Made by a program: the position numbers and the translations under genes. A DNA stretch of 64,000 nt, taken from contig NZ_AP026830.1 in the NCBI RefSeq assembly GCF_026000775.1, positions 1,573,056 through 1,637,055 on the forward strand. Direction: 5' to 3'. Below are positions 8,729-15,736 of this stretch, piece by piece. The notes beneath the pieces are model-generated. The model made no database searches. It saw only the letters and a program-made list of their open reading frames with translations, and was not told the DNA's origin. Each line of letters starts with the position of its first letter. Position 1 is the first letter of the stretch. This DNA is from Vulcanisaeta souniana JCM 11219 (GTDB taxonomy: Archaea; Thermoproteota; Thermoprotei; Thermoproteales; Thermocladiaceae).

Positions 8729-9729
8729 GGGCCCCAATGTGTTTCGTACAGTTTCATCCAATAACCATCCACTAGCCTATTCTTGCCTAGGACCTCCGTT
8801 ATCGGCACCCTAATTATATCACCTTCCCTATAGGCAACCATCTTTCCAAAGTCACCACATTCAATGGCATTAAAGACCTCAGTGACGAACCTAATGGCTA
8901 ACACCCTATCGAATGCGGTCGGAGCTACACCCCTAATTATATGACCTGGAACAACGGCTCTAGCCTCAAGACCAGTAACCTTCTCTATGTACTGTGCCAA
9001 TTCATTACCAACGCCGCCAAGTCTCGAGTGCCCAAACTCATCCCTGGGACTACCATATTCCCTAATACCCTCAGAGGCAATGACCAAGGCCCATCCTCTA
9101 TCCCTATAAACCTCCTTAGTCTTATTGGCGACAGCATCCCAATTAACGGGTTTCTCAGGTATGAGGACGAAGTCGGCCATTGTGGCCAATCCAGTGAATA
9201 GGGCAATCCAACCAGCCTCCCTACCCATAACCTCAACAACACCAATCCTCTCATGAGAAATCAACGTGGTCTTAAAGGACTCGGTAACCTTAATGGCCTC
9301 ATTAACGGCCGTGTCAAAGCCAATGGTATAGTCAGTACCATATACATCATTGTCAATAGTCTTTGGAACACCAACGACATTAGCCAAACCCCGGGCCTGT
9401 GTCTGTGCGGCGGCACTCAACGTATCATCACCGCCAATAGCCACAATAACATCTAAACCAAGCTCCTTAAGATTCCTGGCAAAGACCTCAACCCTAGCCT
9501 CATCCTTAAATGGATTCGTCCTCGATGTCCTAATGAAGGTACCGCCTGCGAATGCAAAATCAATTAAGTCCTTAGACGTGACCCTCCTAACCTCCTTATC
9601 CAGTATTCCCCTCCAACCATGGAATATTGCATAAACCTCATGCTTCCTCTCCAATAACTTAGTCAGTGTGTACACGGCTATGTTAAGCCCTGGAGCGTCA
9701 CCACCACCAGTAAGTATGCCAATCCTCAC
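8725..9729 (-). CDS. pfp: PPi-dependent 6-phosphofructokinase
   Basis: The 334-residue phosphofructokinase interconverts fructose 6-phosphate and fructose 1,6-bisphosphate in the cytoplasm. The phosphoryl-donor loop reads GGDDT (residues 99-103) and the active-site loop PKTIDND (122-128). In the PFK family, Asp after GGD and Lys in PKTID mark pyrophosphate users, whereas ATP enzymes have GGDG and PGTID. This matches the reversible PPi-PFK of Thermoproteus tenax. Its start codon overlaps the end of fba by four bases (ATGA), so the two are translationally coupled in one operon. Its 3' end overlaps the convergent GH15 gene by four bases. Confidence 0.92.
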   Translation of the reverse strand: MRIGILTGGGDAPGLNIAVYTLTKLLERKHEVYAIFHGWRGILDKEVRRVTSKDLIDFAFAGGTFIRTSRTNPFKDEARVEVFARNLKELGLDVIVAIGGDDTLSAAAQTQARGLANVVGVPKTIDNDVYGTDYTIGFDTAVNEAIKVTESFKTTLISHERIGVVEVMGREAGWIALFTGLATMADFVLIPEKPVNWDAVANKTKEVYRDRGWALVIASEGIREYGSPRDEFGHSRLGGVGNELAQYIEKVTGLEARAVVPGHIIRGVAPTAFDRVLAIRFVTEVFNAIECGDFGKMVAYREGDIIRVPITEVLGKNRLVDGYWMKLYETHWGP

Positions 9730-10523
9730 TTGGCCTCACCCAAAACCTCAACCACCTTCTTACCACCATAAACCATTTCTGAAAGCACCCTAGCGAACTT
9801 TAGGGCATCCCTTCTCTGCCACACGTTTCTACCAACAGCAATACCAATGGCGCCCGCCTCAAGGACGCCCTCAACCTGCCTTAGGAACTCCTCCTCGGTC
9901 TTCGTCTTTGGACCACCAGACATTAGTACTGGTACCTTACCAGCCACTCTCACGGCCCAGGAGAATGTCTTCGGATCACCAGTATACTTTATCTTCATGG
10001 AATCCGCACCAAGTTCGAGAGCCACCCTAGCCGCATAGGCAACAATCTCCGGCGCAGTTTCATCAGTAACCTTACCGCCCCTTGGATAAGACCAAACAAT
10101 AAGCGGCACGTCGAATTTAACCGCCTCCCTCTTTATCCTGGCGAACTCCTCAAATATCCTCCACTCATAACCACTACCTGGATATATTGTGTAGCCCACG
10201 GCAGAGGCGCCCAGGCTAACCGCCTCCTCAACCGTGCAATTAGCCACTGATATTGGTTCACCATTGTATAGGTTTGTCTTACCATTCAACTTAACAATAA
10301 GTGGCACACTACCATCATAGTACTTCTCCGCAATACCCCTCTGGAAAACGACGCCATCAAAACCAGCCTCACGTGCCAACTTGATTATGTGCTCTGGATC
10401 AGCCGCATCAGGGTTATCCATGAAGTCCGTTGGGCCGTGCTCAATACCGTGGTCATAAGCCAGTATTATTGACCTGCCTCTCCTTGCGAAAATCCTTAGA
10501 AATTTCTCAACTAGTCTGGTCAT
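9726..10523 (-). CDS. fba: Fructose-1,6-bisphosphate aldolase, archaeal class I (FbaB/DhnA type)
   Basis: This 265-residue Schiff-base aldolase cleaves fructose 1,6-bisphosphate to glyceraldehyde 3-phosphate and dihydroxyacetone phosphate. It closely follows the T. tenax sequence as I remember it: 'KFLRIFARRG', the phosphate-side 'YDHGIEHGP' and the catalytic lysine Lys177 in 'SMKIKYTGD', plus the 'LMSGGPKT' and 'GIAVGRN' phosphate loops. ATG 10523 is chosen because the TATA box (10546-10557) lies about 26-29 bases before it; an upstream frame opening to 10679 is not conserved. It forms the fba-pfp operon. Confidence 0.95.
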   Translation of the reverse strand: MTRLVEKFLRIFARRGRSIILAYDHGIEHGPTDFMDNPDAADPEHIIKLAREAGFDGVVFQRGIAEKYYDGSVPLIVKLNGKTNLYNGEPISVANCTVEEAVSLGASAVGYTIYPGSGYEWRIFEEFARIKREAVKFDVPLIVWSYPRGGKVTDETAPEIVAYAARVALELGADSMKIKYTGDPKTFSWAVRVAGKVPVLMSGGPKTKTEEEFLRQVEGVLEAGAIGIAVGRNVWQRRDALKFARVLSEMVYGGKKVVEVLGEAK

Positions 10524-10545
10524 CAATTGTTCTCCGAATAAGCCC

Positions 10546-10557
10546 ATATTTAATATA
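10546..10557 (-). promoter_or_regulatory. TATA box of the fba-pfp operon
   Basis: Read on the minus strand this is tatattaaatat, centred roughly 28 bases before ATG 10523. It lies in the gap between fba and the stop of the creatininase-family gene, so fba-pfp has its own promoter and a leaderless or nearly leaderless start. Confidence 0.6.
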
Positions 10558-10620
10558 TGGATGTTAGAAATGTGTTGCCGGGTATAACTATTATTACTAT
10601 AATGGCTTTCCCAAGTGCTA

Positions 10621-11340
10621 TTACCTTTCATTATCAATTGTAATTCCATAGATGACCTGGATTTGCCTAAGTATGTCATTAATCATGAACTTAAGTATTT
10701 CAGAACCAACCTCAGGTCTTACGAGGTCCCTACTTAATGAACCAATAACACCAGTTCTACTGATATCGATTGTCCTAACAATATTAATATTACCACTAAC
10801 GTCAACATTAATAATCCTGTCCCACCTAACCAAGTTCCTATTTATCGCCGCGATCAAGGATGTTTCAACGGCATCTGCATGCCCAAAGGATGGGAAATAC
10901 CTCGTTATAAAATCAATGGCTCGCTTATTATACACATAGTAATGATAAATCCTTGGATTCTTCCTCAAGTAATTCCATTCCTTAACAACGATATTTAACG
11001 CATCGACATTACCACCATGCCCATTAACAAACACAACGCCAATTGGGTCCCACGCAGAAACGCTCTCAATAAAATCAAGGAGATAGTGAATTAAGTTTTC
11101 AAAACGAATCCACGTGGTGCCCGTAAATCCCATGTGTTCCATCGAGGAACCAACAGCGATCACGGGATAAAGCAACACCCTGCTCGGTGATCTACGTTCG
11201 ACCTCCTCGGCAACGTAGTTTGCAATGATCGAGTCAGTACCCAAGGGCAAATGCGGGCCATGCTGCTCCACAGAACCAATAGGCACAATAATCAATGAAT
11301 CCTTAGGTACATCATCACGAGTTATCTCCAGAATTCTCAC
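10621..11340 (-). CDS. Creatininase-family metal-dependent amidohydrolase
   Basis: The 239-residue protein has the creatininase fold signature: 'PIGSVEQHGPHLPLGTD' at about residues 20-36, supplying metal ligands, and 'VNGHGGN' near residue 107. Family members include creatininase and the archaeal FAPy deformylase ArfB, which acts in riboflavin and F420 synthesis; the ArfB role is plausible for an archaeon but cannot be decided here. The start is GTG 11340, about 26 bases after a TATA element around 11360-11370 (minus strand), giving a leaderless transcript. No metabolic neighbour confirms a substrate. Confidence 0.75.
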   Translation of the reverse strand: MRILEITRDDVPKDSLIIVPIGSVEQHGPHLPLGTDSIIANYVAEEVERRSPSRVLLYPVIAVGSSMEHMGFTGTTWIRFENLIHYLLDFIESVSAWDPIGVVFVNGHGGNVDALNIVVKEWNYLRKNPRIYHYYVYNKRAIDFITRYFPSFGHADAVETSLIAAINRNLVRWDRIINVDVSGNINIVRTIDISRTGVIGSLSRDLVRPEVGSEILKFMINDILRQIQVIYGITIDNER

Positions 11341-11412
11341 ATGATAACATTAACTACGTGTTTATTAAAAACTATGTTTAGGTTGAAACATAACCGTAGA
11401 TAAATATAAACG

Positions 11413-11432
11413 TGAAAATAAAAGAAAGAGTT
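11413..11432 (-). terminator. T-rich terminator after tRNA-Gly
   Basis: On the minus strand, immediately after the encoded CCA of tRNA-Gly, the transcript runs into ctctttcttttattttc. Archaeal RNA polymerase stops at such T-runs, so this is a likely tRNA terminator. Confidence 0.45.
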
Positions 11433-11436
11433 GACT

Positions 11437-11544
11437 TGGTGCGGCCGCCGGGATTCGAACTTACCCCGTACGCCCAATCGGACGCACGGCCGGGTTCTGC
11501 GGCTCGGCAGGCCGCCATCCTAGACCAGGCTAGACTACGGCCGC
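11437..11544 (-). tRNA. tRNA-Gly(GCC) with a 29-base intron in the T-stem
   Basis: The acceptor stem is GCGGCCG paired with CGGCCGC, the anticodon arm GCGGC-CTGCCGA-GCCGC gives anticodon GCC (glycine), and the T-loop is TTCGAAT. The gene encodes discriminator A and CCA. The T-stem can only form (CCGGG with CCCGG) if 29 bases between its fourth and fifth 5' bases are removed, so an intron lies between positions 52 and 53 in standard numbering. Without the intron the tRNA has 79 bases. A TATA-like element at about 11563-11573 (minus) lies 26 bases upstream and overlaps the end of the DUF309 gene. Confidence 0.9.
11461..11489 (-). other. Intron of tRNA-Gly(GCC), non-canonical position 52/53
   Basis: The 29 bases contain a self-pairing helix, CCGTGCG with CGTACGG (one G-U), at the exon-intron border, as expected for the bulge-helix-bulge recognised by archaeal splicing endonuclease. 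Sequence alone fixes the boundaries, because shifting either end by one base breaks the T-stem. Confidence 0.8.
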
Positions 11545-11572
11545 CGCGGTCTGAATCACGCTGTTTTGGGTT

Positions 11573-12160
11573 TTAAGTTTTTTGTATCGATTCCAGGTCC
11601 TCTTTCTCGATCTTAAAGGGCTTCGTTATCAGCAGGGCATTATCTATTTTCCTCAGTAACCTTTCCCTATTTATGTAGGGTATTTCGTTTTTCGCGATCA
11701 GCTCCCTCGCCCTAATCATTAATCTCTTAAACGCCTCTAGGTTGTTTTCCTGGATCTTCACGAAGGCTGCGGCCAATATTATTAATCCCCGTATACCCTC
11801 ATCTCTGTTTCTGCGCCATACATCCTCAAGTACTTCGTGGGCTTCCCAAAATCTTTCAGCGTTGAAGAGCCTCACGAAATGATCATGCGCATCACTTGCG
11901 TTCTTTGTCTCTTCGCCTATGTTTACTAATTCGTTAATGTTGAATCCAAGTGCCTTTATTTTTTCTATTTCTTTATAATCATCAATATACAGATCAATCT
12001 CCACATGCCTACTTGCAACCCTTATGTTTATTATCCTAAGACTTGCAGTTCGCAATTTATCCATTAATGCCTGTCTATCAACTGGTTTAAACCCAGGATT
12101 GCTAGCAATAACCAGGACTCTATGGTCATGAGGTATTTTATCTTTACTACTGTTTCGCAC
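11573..12160 (-). CDS. DUF309 family protein with N-terminal extension
   Basis: The C-terminal half (about residues 90-175) has the DUF309 helical signature 'LFNAERFWEAHEVLEDVWR' and 'GLIILAAAFVKIQENN', a small all-helical domain found in bacteria and archaea with no proven function. The first 80 residues form a separate alpha/beta part with no family I can name. Start is GTG 12160, supported by a TATA element around 12183-12190 (minus) at leaderless spacing. It ends just outside the tRNA-Gly promoter, which its last codons overlap. Functional role unknown. Confidence 0.7.
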   Translation of the reverse strand: MRNSSKDKIPHDHRVLVIASNPGFKPVDRQALMDKLRTASLRIINIRVASRHVEIDLYIDDYKEIEKIKALGFNINELVNIGEETKNASDAHDHFVRLFNAERFWEAHEVLEDVWRRNRDEGIRGLIILAAAFVKIQENNLEAFKRLMIRARELIAKNEIPYINRERLLRKIDNALLITKPFKIEKEDLESIQKT

Positions 12161-12363
12161 GAGCTTAGGGCATTAACCGGGTATTAAAATTCCCTATGCC
12201 CTTTTAGGGTTTGCAATAAGGGGATTCGCCTTTTTCTTGGTTTAATTCTTCTGGCAATACTGCAAAATAGATATTGATATGTTATGGTCCTAGGTACGTC
12301 AAAGGTATTGACTTAATTCCTTAATAATTATGCGGTTCTTAAACTGGGTACGTATCACTAGAT

Positions 12364-12387
12364 TAGTTAGGTCTAAACTAGTTAGGT
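12364..12387 (+). promoter_or_regulatory. Direct repeats upstream of the UxaA operon TATA box
   Basis: The nine-base sequence tagttaggt occurs at 12364-12372 and again at 12379-12387, spaced by 15 bases, directly before the TATA element (attaaaatac, 12393-12402) of the dehydratase operon. The placement fits a regulator binding next to the transcription factor B site. Confidence 0.4.
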
Positions 12388-12421
12388 TCAGCATTAAAAT
12401 ACTCTAGGGCGAATACATGAT

Positions 12422-12745
12422 GTGACTGTTGCAATTACCATGGGGACACCAGCGATAGTACTTAATCCAAGTGATAATGTTGCGATCGCGCTTAGGGATC
12501 TAAAGCAGAACGAAAGCGTTGAGTTAATAATTGGTAATTCCAAATTACCAATTAAACTGCTCAATGATATACCCTTTGGCCATAAGTTTGCCATTAAGGG
12601 CATCCGCATGTGTGATTACGTAATTAAGTATGGCCACGTGATCGGTAGAGCCAAGAGGAATATTGGGATTGGCGAACATGTTCATGTTCATAACGTGGAG
12701 AGCCTAACCGCGGTACACAGTGTATGTAAGGGTGGTAAACCGTGA
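12422..12745 (+). CDS. UxaA-family dehydratase, small subunit (SAF domain)
   Basis: The 107-residue protein is the detached N-terminal SAF domain of the altronate/galactarate dehydratase (UxaA) superfamily: it shows 'DNVAIALRDLKQNE', the 'IPFGHKFAIKGI' strand turn and the metal-site-like 'GIGEHVHVHNVES'. In this superfamily the small and large parts together remove water (or sulfite) from sugar acids. GTG 12422 fits the TATA at 12393-12402; ATG 12440 is the alternative. The next gene's GTG overlaps its stop by four bases, so the subunits are translationally coupled. Substrate may be a pentonate or hexonate given the nearby sugar genes. Confidence 0.8.
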   Translation: MTVAITMGTPAIVLNPSDNVAIALRDLKQNESVELIIGNSKLPIKLLNDIPFGHKFAIKGIRMCDYVIKYGHVIGRAKRNIGIGEHVHVHNVESLTAVHSVCKGGKP

Positions 12746-13911
12746 GTAGGCCCACAATACTTGGTTACGCAAGGCCTGATGGCAAGGTTGGTATTAGGAA
12801 TCACTTGCTCGTGATGTCCACGGTAGTTTGTTCAAGCTTTGTGGCACGTAGGATCGCCGACCAAGTGCAGGGCGCCGTGGCCATTGAAAACCCATTCGGT
12901 TGTGGTCAACTTGAGCCCGACCTTGAGGTTACCAGGAGGACTTTGATTGGTATGGCTAAGAATCCAAACGTCGGTGGCGTGTTGGTTGTTGGTCTTGGTT
13001 GTGAGCAGATTCAGGCTGATGATTTGGTTAAGGAGATTGAGAAGACGGGTAAGCCTGTGGAGAAGGTGGTGGTTCAGGAGGTTGATGGCGGGACACCAGC
13101 GGCTATTGAGAAGGGTGTTACACTGCTTAGGAGGATGGCAGAGGACGTGCTTTCGCAAAAGCCCGAGGAGGTTGACGTATCGAATCTGGTCATGGGGGTT
13201 GAGTGCGGTGGATCAGATGCGACATCAGGACTGGCCTCAAACCCAGTCGTTGGTTATGCATCGGATAAGTTGATCGACTTAGGCGGTACTGTTATACTCT
13301 CTGAAACTCCAGAAATGATTGGTGCTGAGGAGATACTTGCCAGGAGGGCCGTATCCAGGGAGGTAGGTGATAGGATAATTAGGGTTGTTAGGAAGTGGGT
13401 TGATTTAGCGGCGTCCCATGGGGTGGACCTAGTGGGGACACAGCCAGCGCCTGGTAACATTGCCGGCGGTATCTCAACAATTGAGGAGAAGTCCCTTGGC
13501 GCCATCATTAAGGGTGGCTCGAGGGCGATACAGGGCGTTGTTGATTACGCAGAGGAGGTTAAGGGTAAGGGATTGTGGATAATGGACACGCCGGGTTACG
13601 ACATAATGTCAGTGGTCGGTATGGTGGCTGGTGGTGCTACCCTCGTAGTATTCACCACAGGTCGTGGAACACCCACAGGCAACCCAATAGCCCCAGTGAT
13701 TAAGGTCACGGCCAATCCATTCACGGCCAAGAAGATGCGTGAGAACATGGATTTTGACGCGAGTACGGTGACACTGGGTCAAGAGACTATTGAGCAGGCT
13801 GGCGAGAAATTGTTTAAGCTAATAATGGATGTTGCTAGGGGTAAACCAACGAGGGCTGAATTACTCGGTTTTAGGGAATTCGTGATACATAAGATAATTC
13901 CATCATTCTAA
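12742..13911 (+). CDS. UxaA-family sugar-acid dehydratase, large subunit
   Basis: The 389-residue protein is the catalytic C-terminal part of the UxaA superfamily (altronate dehydratase, galactarate dehydratase, sulfolactate sulfo-lyase large subunit). Recognisable segments are 'GYARPDGKVGIRNHLLV' at the N terminus, 'ENPFGCGQLEPD', 'VGLGCEQIQ', 'GVECGGSDATSGLASNP', 'QPAPGNIAGGISTIEEKSLG' and 'VVFTTGRGTPTGNPIAPVIKV'. Conserved cysteines in these segments can coordinate iron. It starts at GTG 12742, overlapping the small subunit stop. Which sugar acid it uses cannot be read from sequence; it could supply the dehydratase step missing from the pentose cluster downstream. Confidence 0.85.
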   Translation: MSRPTILGYARPDGKVGIRNHLLVMSTVVCSSFVARRIADQVQGAVAIENPFGCGQLEPDLEVTRRTLIGMAKNPNVGGVLVVGLGCEQIQADDLVKEIEKTGKPVEKVVVQEVDGGTPAAIEKGVTLLRRMAEDVLSQKPEEVDVSNLVMGVECGGSDATSGLASNPVVGYASDKLIDLGGTVILSETPEMIGAEEILARRAVSREVGDRIIRVVRKWVDLAASHGVDLVGTQPAPGNIAGGISTIEEKSLGAIIKGGSRAIQGVVDYAEEVKGKGLWIMDTPGYDIMSVVGMVAGGATLVVFTTGRGTPTGNPIAPVIKVTANPFTAKKMRENMDFDASTVTLGQETIEQAGEKLFKLIMDVARGKPTRAELLGFREFVIHKIIPSF

Positions 13912-13914
13912 AAA

Positions 13915-14127
13915 TTAAAGCAATAATTGTTCAGTTTCCTTAAGCGTTCCACTGACAACATCAATTTCAAGACCTAATGCCTCCAATGCCGTGACTCCAA
14001 GCACATTTACATCCTCCTCTTCACCGAAAATTACCGTTACGGCGCCCCTCCTACCCATAACCTCAATTATCGCACCACCAACATCCCTCTCAACATAACC
14101 ACCAAAGGCCAAGAACCTCCTCCTCTC
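13915..14127 (-). pseudogene. C-terminal remnant of a retropepsin-like aspartic protease family protein
   Basis: The 70 remaining codons (RRRFLAFGGYVERDVGG onward, then 'TVIFGEEEDVNVLGVTALEALGLEID') match the second half of the small archaeal clan AA aspartic-protease-like proteins, which normally have about 120 residues and a DTG active site in the first half. Here the frame runs straight into the end of an insertion element at 14128 and the DTG half is missing; it is not found on the other side of the element either. So the gene was cut and partly deleted. The family match is from memory of typical sequences and is moderately sure. Confidence 0.6.
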
Positions 14128-14213
14128 ATGCCCCGCTTCCCCGCATCCCAGCGATTCTAATCATCCGTCATTTACCGTCGGGACTGAGCCCCATCCTCGG
14201 GGCTTCATTGGCC
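14128..14213 (-). repeat. Inverted, divergent copy of the TnpB right end
   Basis: Read on the minus strand it ends with GGATGCGGGGAAGCGGGGCAT, as does the true right end at 15711-15731 (one mismatch). Further inward both contain a hairpin flanked by GAAGC and followed by a conserved purine-rich stretch. In hairpin parts the differences are partly compensatory, which suggests conserved RNA structure, like the guide-RNA scaffold of TnpB systems. Confidence 0.6.
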
Positions 14214-14338
14214 GGCGTGGGACGGGGCTCCCTGCCAGTGGGGCTACAGCCCGCACCGGCACTAAGTGGGCTTAAGCTTAGCTGGTTTATAAATTTCCTG
14301 CAGAAAAATTTATAAAATACTGCAGTTAATTCCTGAAG

Positions 14339-14506
14339 ATGTCTGTAGTCCTTTATCTGGAGGGTACCGTTATTGCTGGTGGGAAGGGTGAGGTGAGGAT
14401 TTACGTGAAGAAGAGGTACTGGGATAGGCTAAAGCCGTTCATAGGCAAGGAGGTTAAGCTACTAATGGTGGTTGAGGATGAAGGCTCACAGGACGCTCCT
14501 CATTAG
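14339..14506 (+). CDS. Small transposon-associated protein (DUF2080-like)
   Basis: This 55-residue frame (MSVVLYLEGTVIAGGKGEVR at the start, 'KRYWDRLKPFIGKEVKLLMVV' later) lies just before tnpB and overlaps its first codons. Small AbrB-like or DUF2080-type proteins often precede tnpB in archaeal IS elements; the beta-rich pattern 'GKGEVRIYVKK..W..L..FIGKEVKL' fits that type. A TATA element at 14310-14321 stands 26 bases before ATG 14339, so the gene is still preceded by an intact-looking leaderless promoter. Function would be regulation of the element; this is an inference. Confidence 0.55.
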   Translation: MSVVLYLEGTVIAGGKGEVRIYVKKRYWDRLKPFIGKEVKLLMVVEDEGSQDAPH

Positions 14507-15598
14507 GAGGAGCGTGAAGCGTTGGTAAGGGTTTTTACTAGGGCTGAAGCGTTGGGTAACCTCTGGGCCGGGGCTTTAAGATATATTCACCTGGCTTAGA
14601 TTCCAGATTTGCTAACGAATTCAACTACTTTAGGAATAAAATCAGCTTCAGCGTCAAGCCGCCGAAGAGGTGGCTTGCCAGGGTTCACGCAATTCTCAAC
14701 GTCAAGGTTAGGTTAAACAATGAGCGTGACAATGGCGAGGGAGTCTTTCTCGATCCGCCTAAGGGTATTCTTAAACTGAGGTGGGTTATTAAAAGCAGGG
14801 CCGTTATTGTTAAACTCACGAGGAGTGAGATGAAGTACATTAAGGATAGGCTTAGTGAGGGTGGCAAGCCCAAGCTAGCCAGGGCTTGGATTGACGGCGA
14901 GAACCTCTACGTGGCTGTAGTCTTTGAGCGTGAAGTCGAGCCAATCGAGCCCGGCGGTTACATTCTCGTCATCGATGTGAACTCGTGGAAAAACGGTATC
15001 ACTTACGCTATTATTAATGGGGGTGGTAAACTCAGTGAATTTTCAAAATTAAGGCCAAACCTGAGGTTAATTGAAACTCTCCATAGCGAGGCTGTTAGGC
15101 TTGAGCGAAAGTACGGCGCCTTGAGGGGGCTTGGTCTTCATAAGTCAGTCGAGGGTAAGAGACTGTGGAGGCAGGTTAAGTATGTTAAGCGTAAATTGCA
15201 TGCATACCTGAAGGATTTCGCTCAAAAGATTGCCCATGAGCTAGCCCTGAAGGCCGTTAGGCTCAAAGCCAGGGTAGTCATCGATGACATGCTTGAGGAG
15301 TCCAGGAGGGAGCTGCTTAAGGAGGGTTTGCCCGATGGGTTTAGCCAAGCTATACTTACTTCACCTTAAGAGGTTCGTTAAACTCCTAACCAACCAACTC
15401 GAGTGATACGGGATGCCTTACGAGTTTAAGAGATTACCGTCAACAATATGCCCGGCTTGCGGGCATGAACTAAAGCAACTACCCGGAAGAGTAATGCACT
15501 GCGAATACTGTGAATTCAAAGCTGATAGAGACCTAGTCCCAATACAGTGGGCCCTGAAGAGGATGGTGTCTCTGCATGAGCCGAGAGCCCACTCATGA
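14479..15598 (+). pseudogene. tnpB: tnpB (IS605 OrfB) pseudogene, several frameshifts
   Basis: Pieces of one TnpB lie in successive frames. The N-terminal part starts at ATG 14479 (MKAHRTLLIRRSVKRW) and stops; a second piece ('RVFTRAEALGNLWAGALRYIH') is in another frame; the main body is open from about 14610 to 15369 and includes the RuvC-I motif 'VIDVNSWKNG' and 'VVIDDMLEESRREL'; a last piece (about 15370-15598) after a frameshift and a TGA in place of Trp carries the zinc ribbon CPAC..CEYC and the RuvC-III 'ADRDLV'. One-base deletions near 14600 and 15360 explain the main breaks. The protein is therefore not made intact. Confidence 0.85.
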
Positions 15599-15731
15599 AG
15601 GCAGTAAAACGCAAATCAATAAACCACCCAAAGTAAACTTCAGACTAGTGAAGCTCCGAGAATGAGAGTTAGCCCCAACAGGGGACTGAAGGATGAGTGA
15701 GGTTCAGTAGGATGCGGAGAAGCGGGGCATT
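15599..15731 (+). ncRNA. Candidate TnpB guide RNA scaffold / right end
   Basis: The 133 bases between the tnpB remnant and the element tip contain the complementary blocks gccccaacaggggac and gaagctccgagaatgagag and end in GGATGCGGAGAAGCGGGGCAT. TnpB systems (established knowledge) make their guide RNA from the 3' end of the gene and the right end, with the flanking DNA as guide. If made, the guide here would begin at ttaaacctaccaatcg. With tnpB broken, activity would need a TnpB from elsewhere. Confidence 0.45.
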
Positions 15732-15736
15732 TAAAC

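Larger units (their letters stand above)
14128..15731 (+). mobile_element. Decayed TnpB element with inverted, structured ends
   Basis: The element holds a small transposon-type gene (14339-14506) and a broken tnpB (14479-15598). Its two tips are inverted copies: ATGCCCCGCTTC then C or T then CCGCATCC, with similarity continuing for about 85 bases inward. IS200/IS605-type elements normally lack terminal inverted repeats, so the left end probably is a second right-end copy in reverse orientation. The left tip abuts the protease remnant, the right tip ends five bases before the stop of the dehydrogenase gene. No tnpA is present. Confidence 0.7.

Noticed and set aside
12968-13158. Possible operon of His-rich peptide on the minus strand
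   Set aside because: Shadow of the UxaA large-subunit gene; no ribosome-binding site or TATA at the start.
12832-13273. Overlapping frames on both strands inside the UxaA large subunit
   Set aside because: Arg/Trp-rich and His/Asn-rich compositions are typical of out-of-frame translation of a G/T-biased coding strand.
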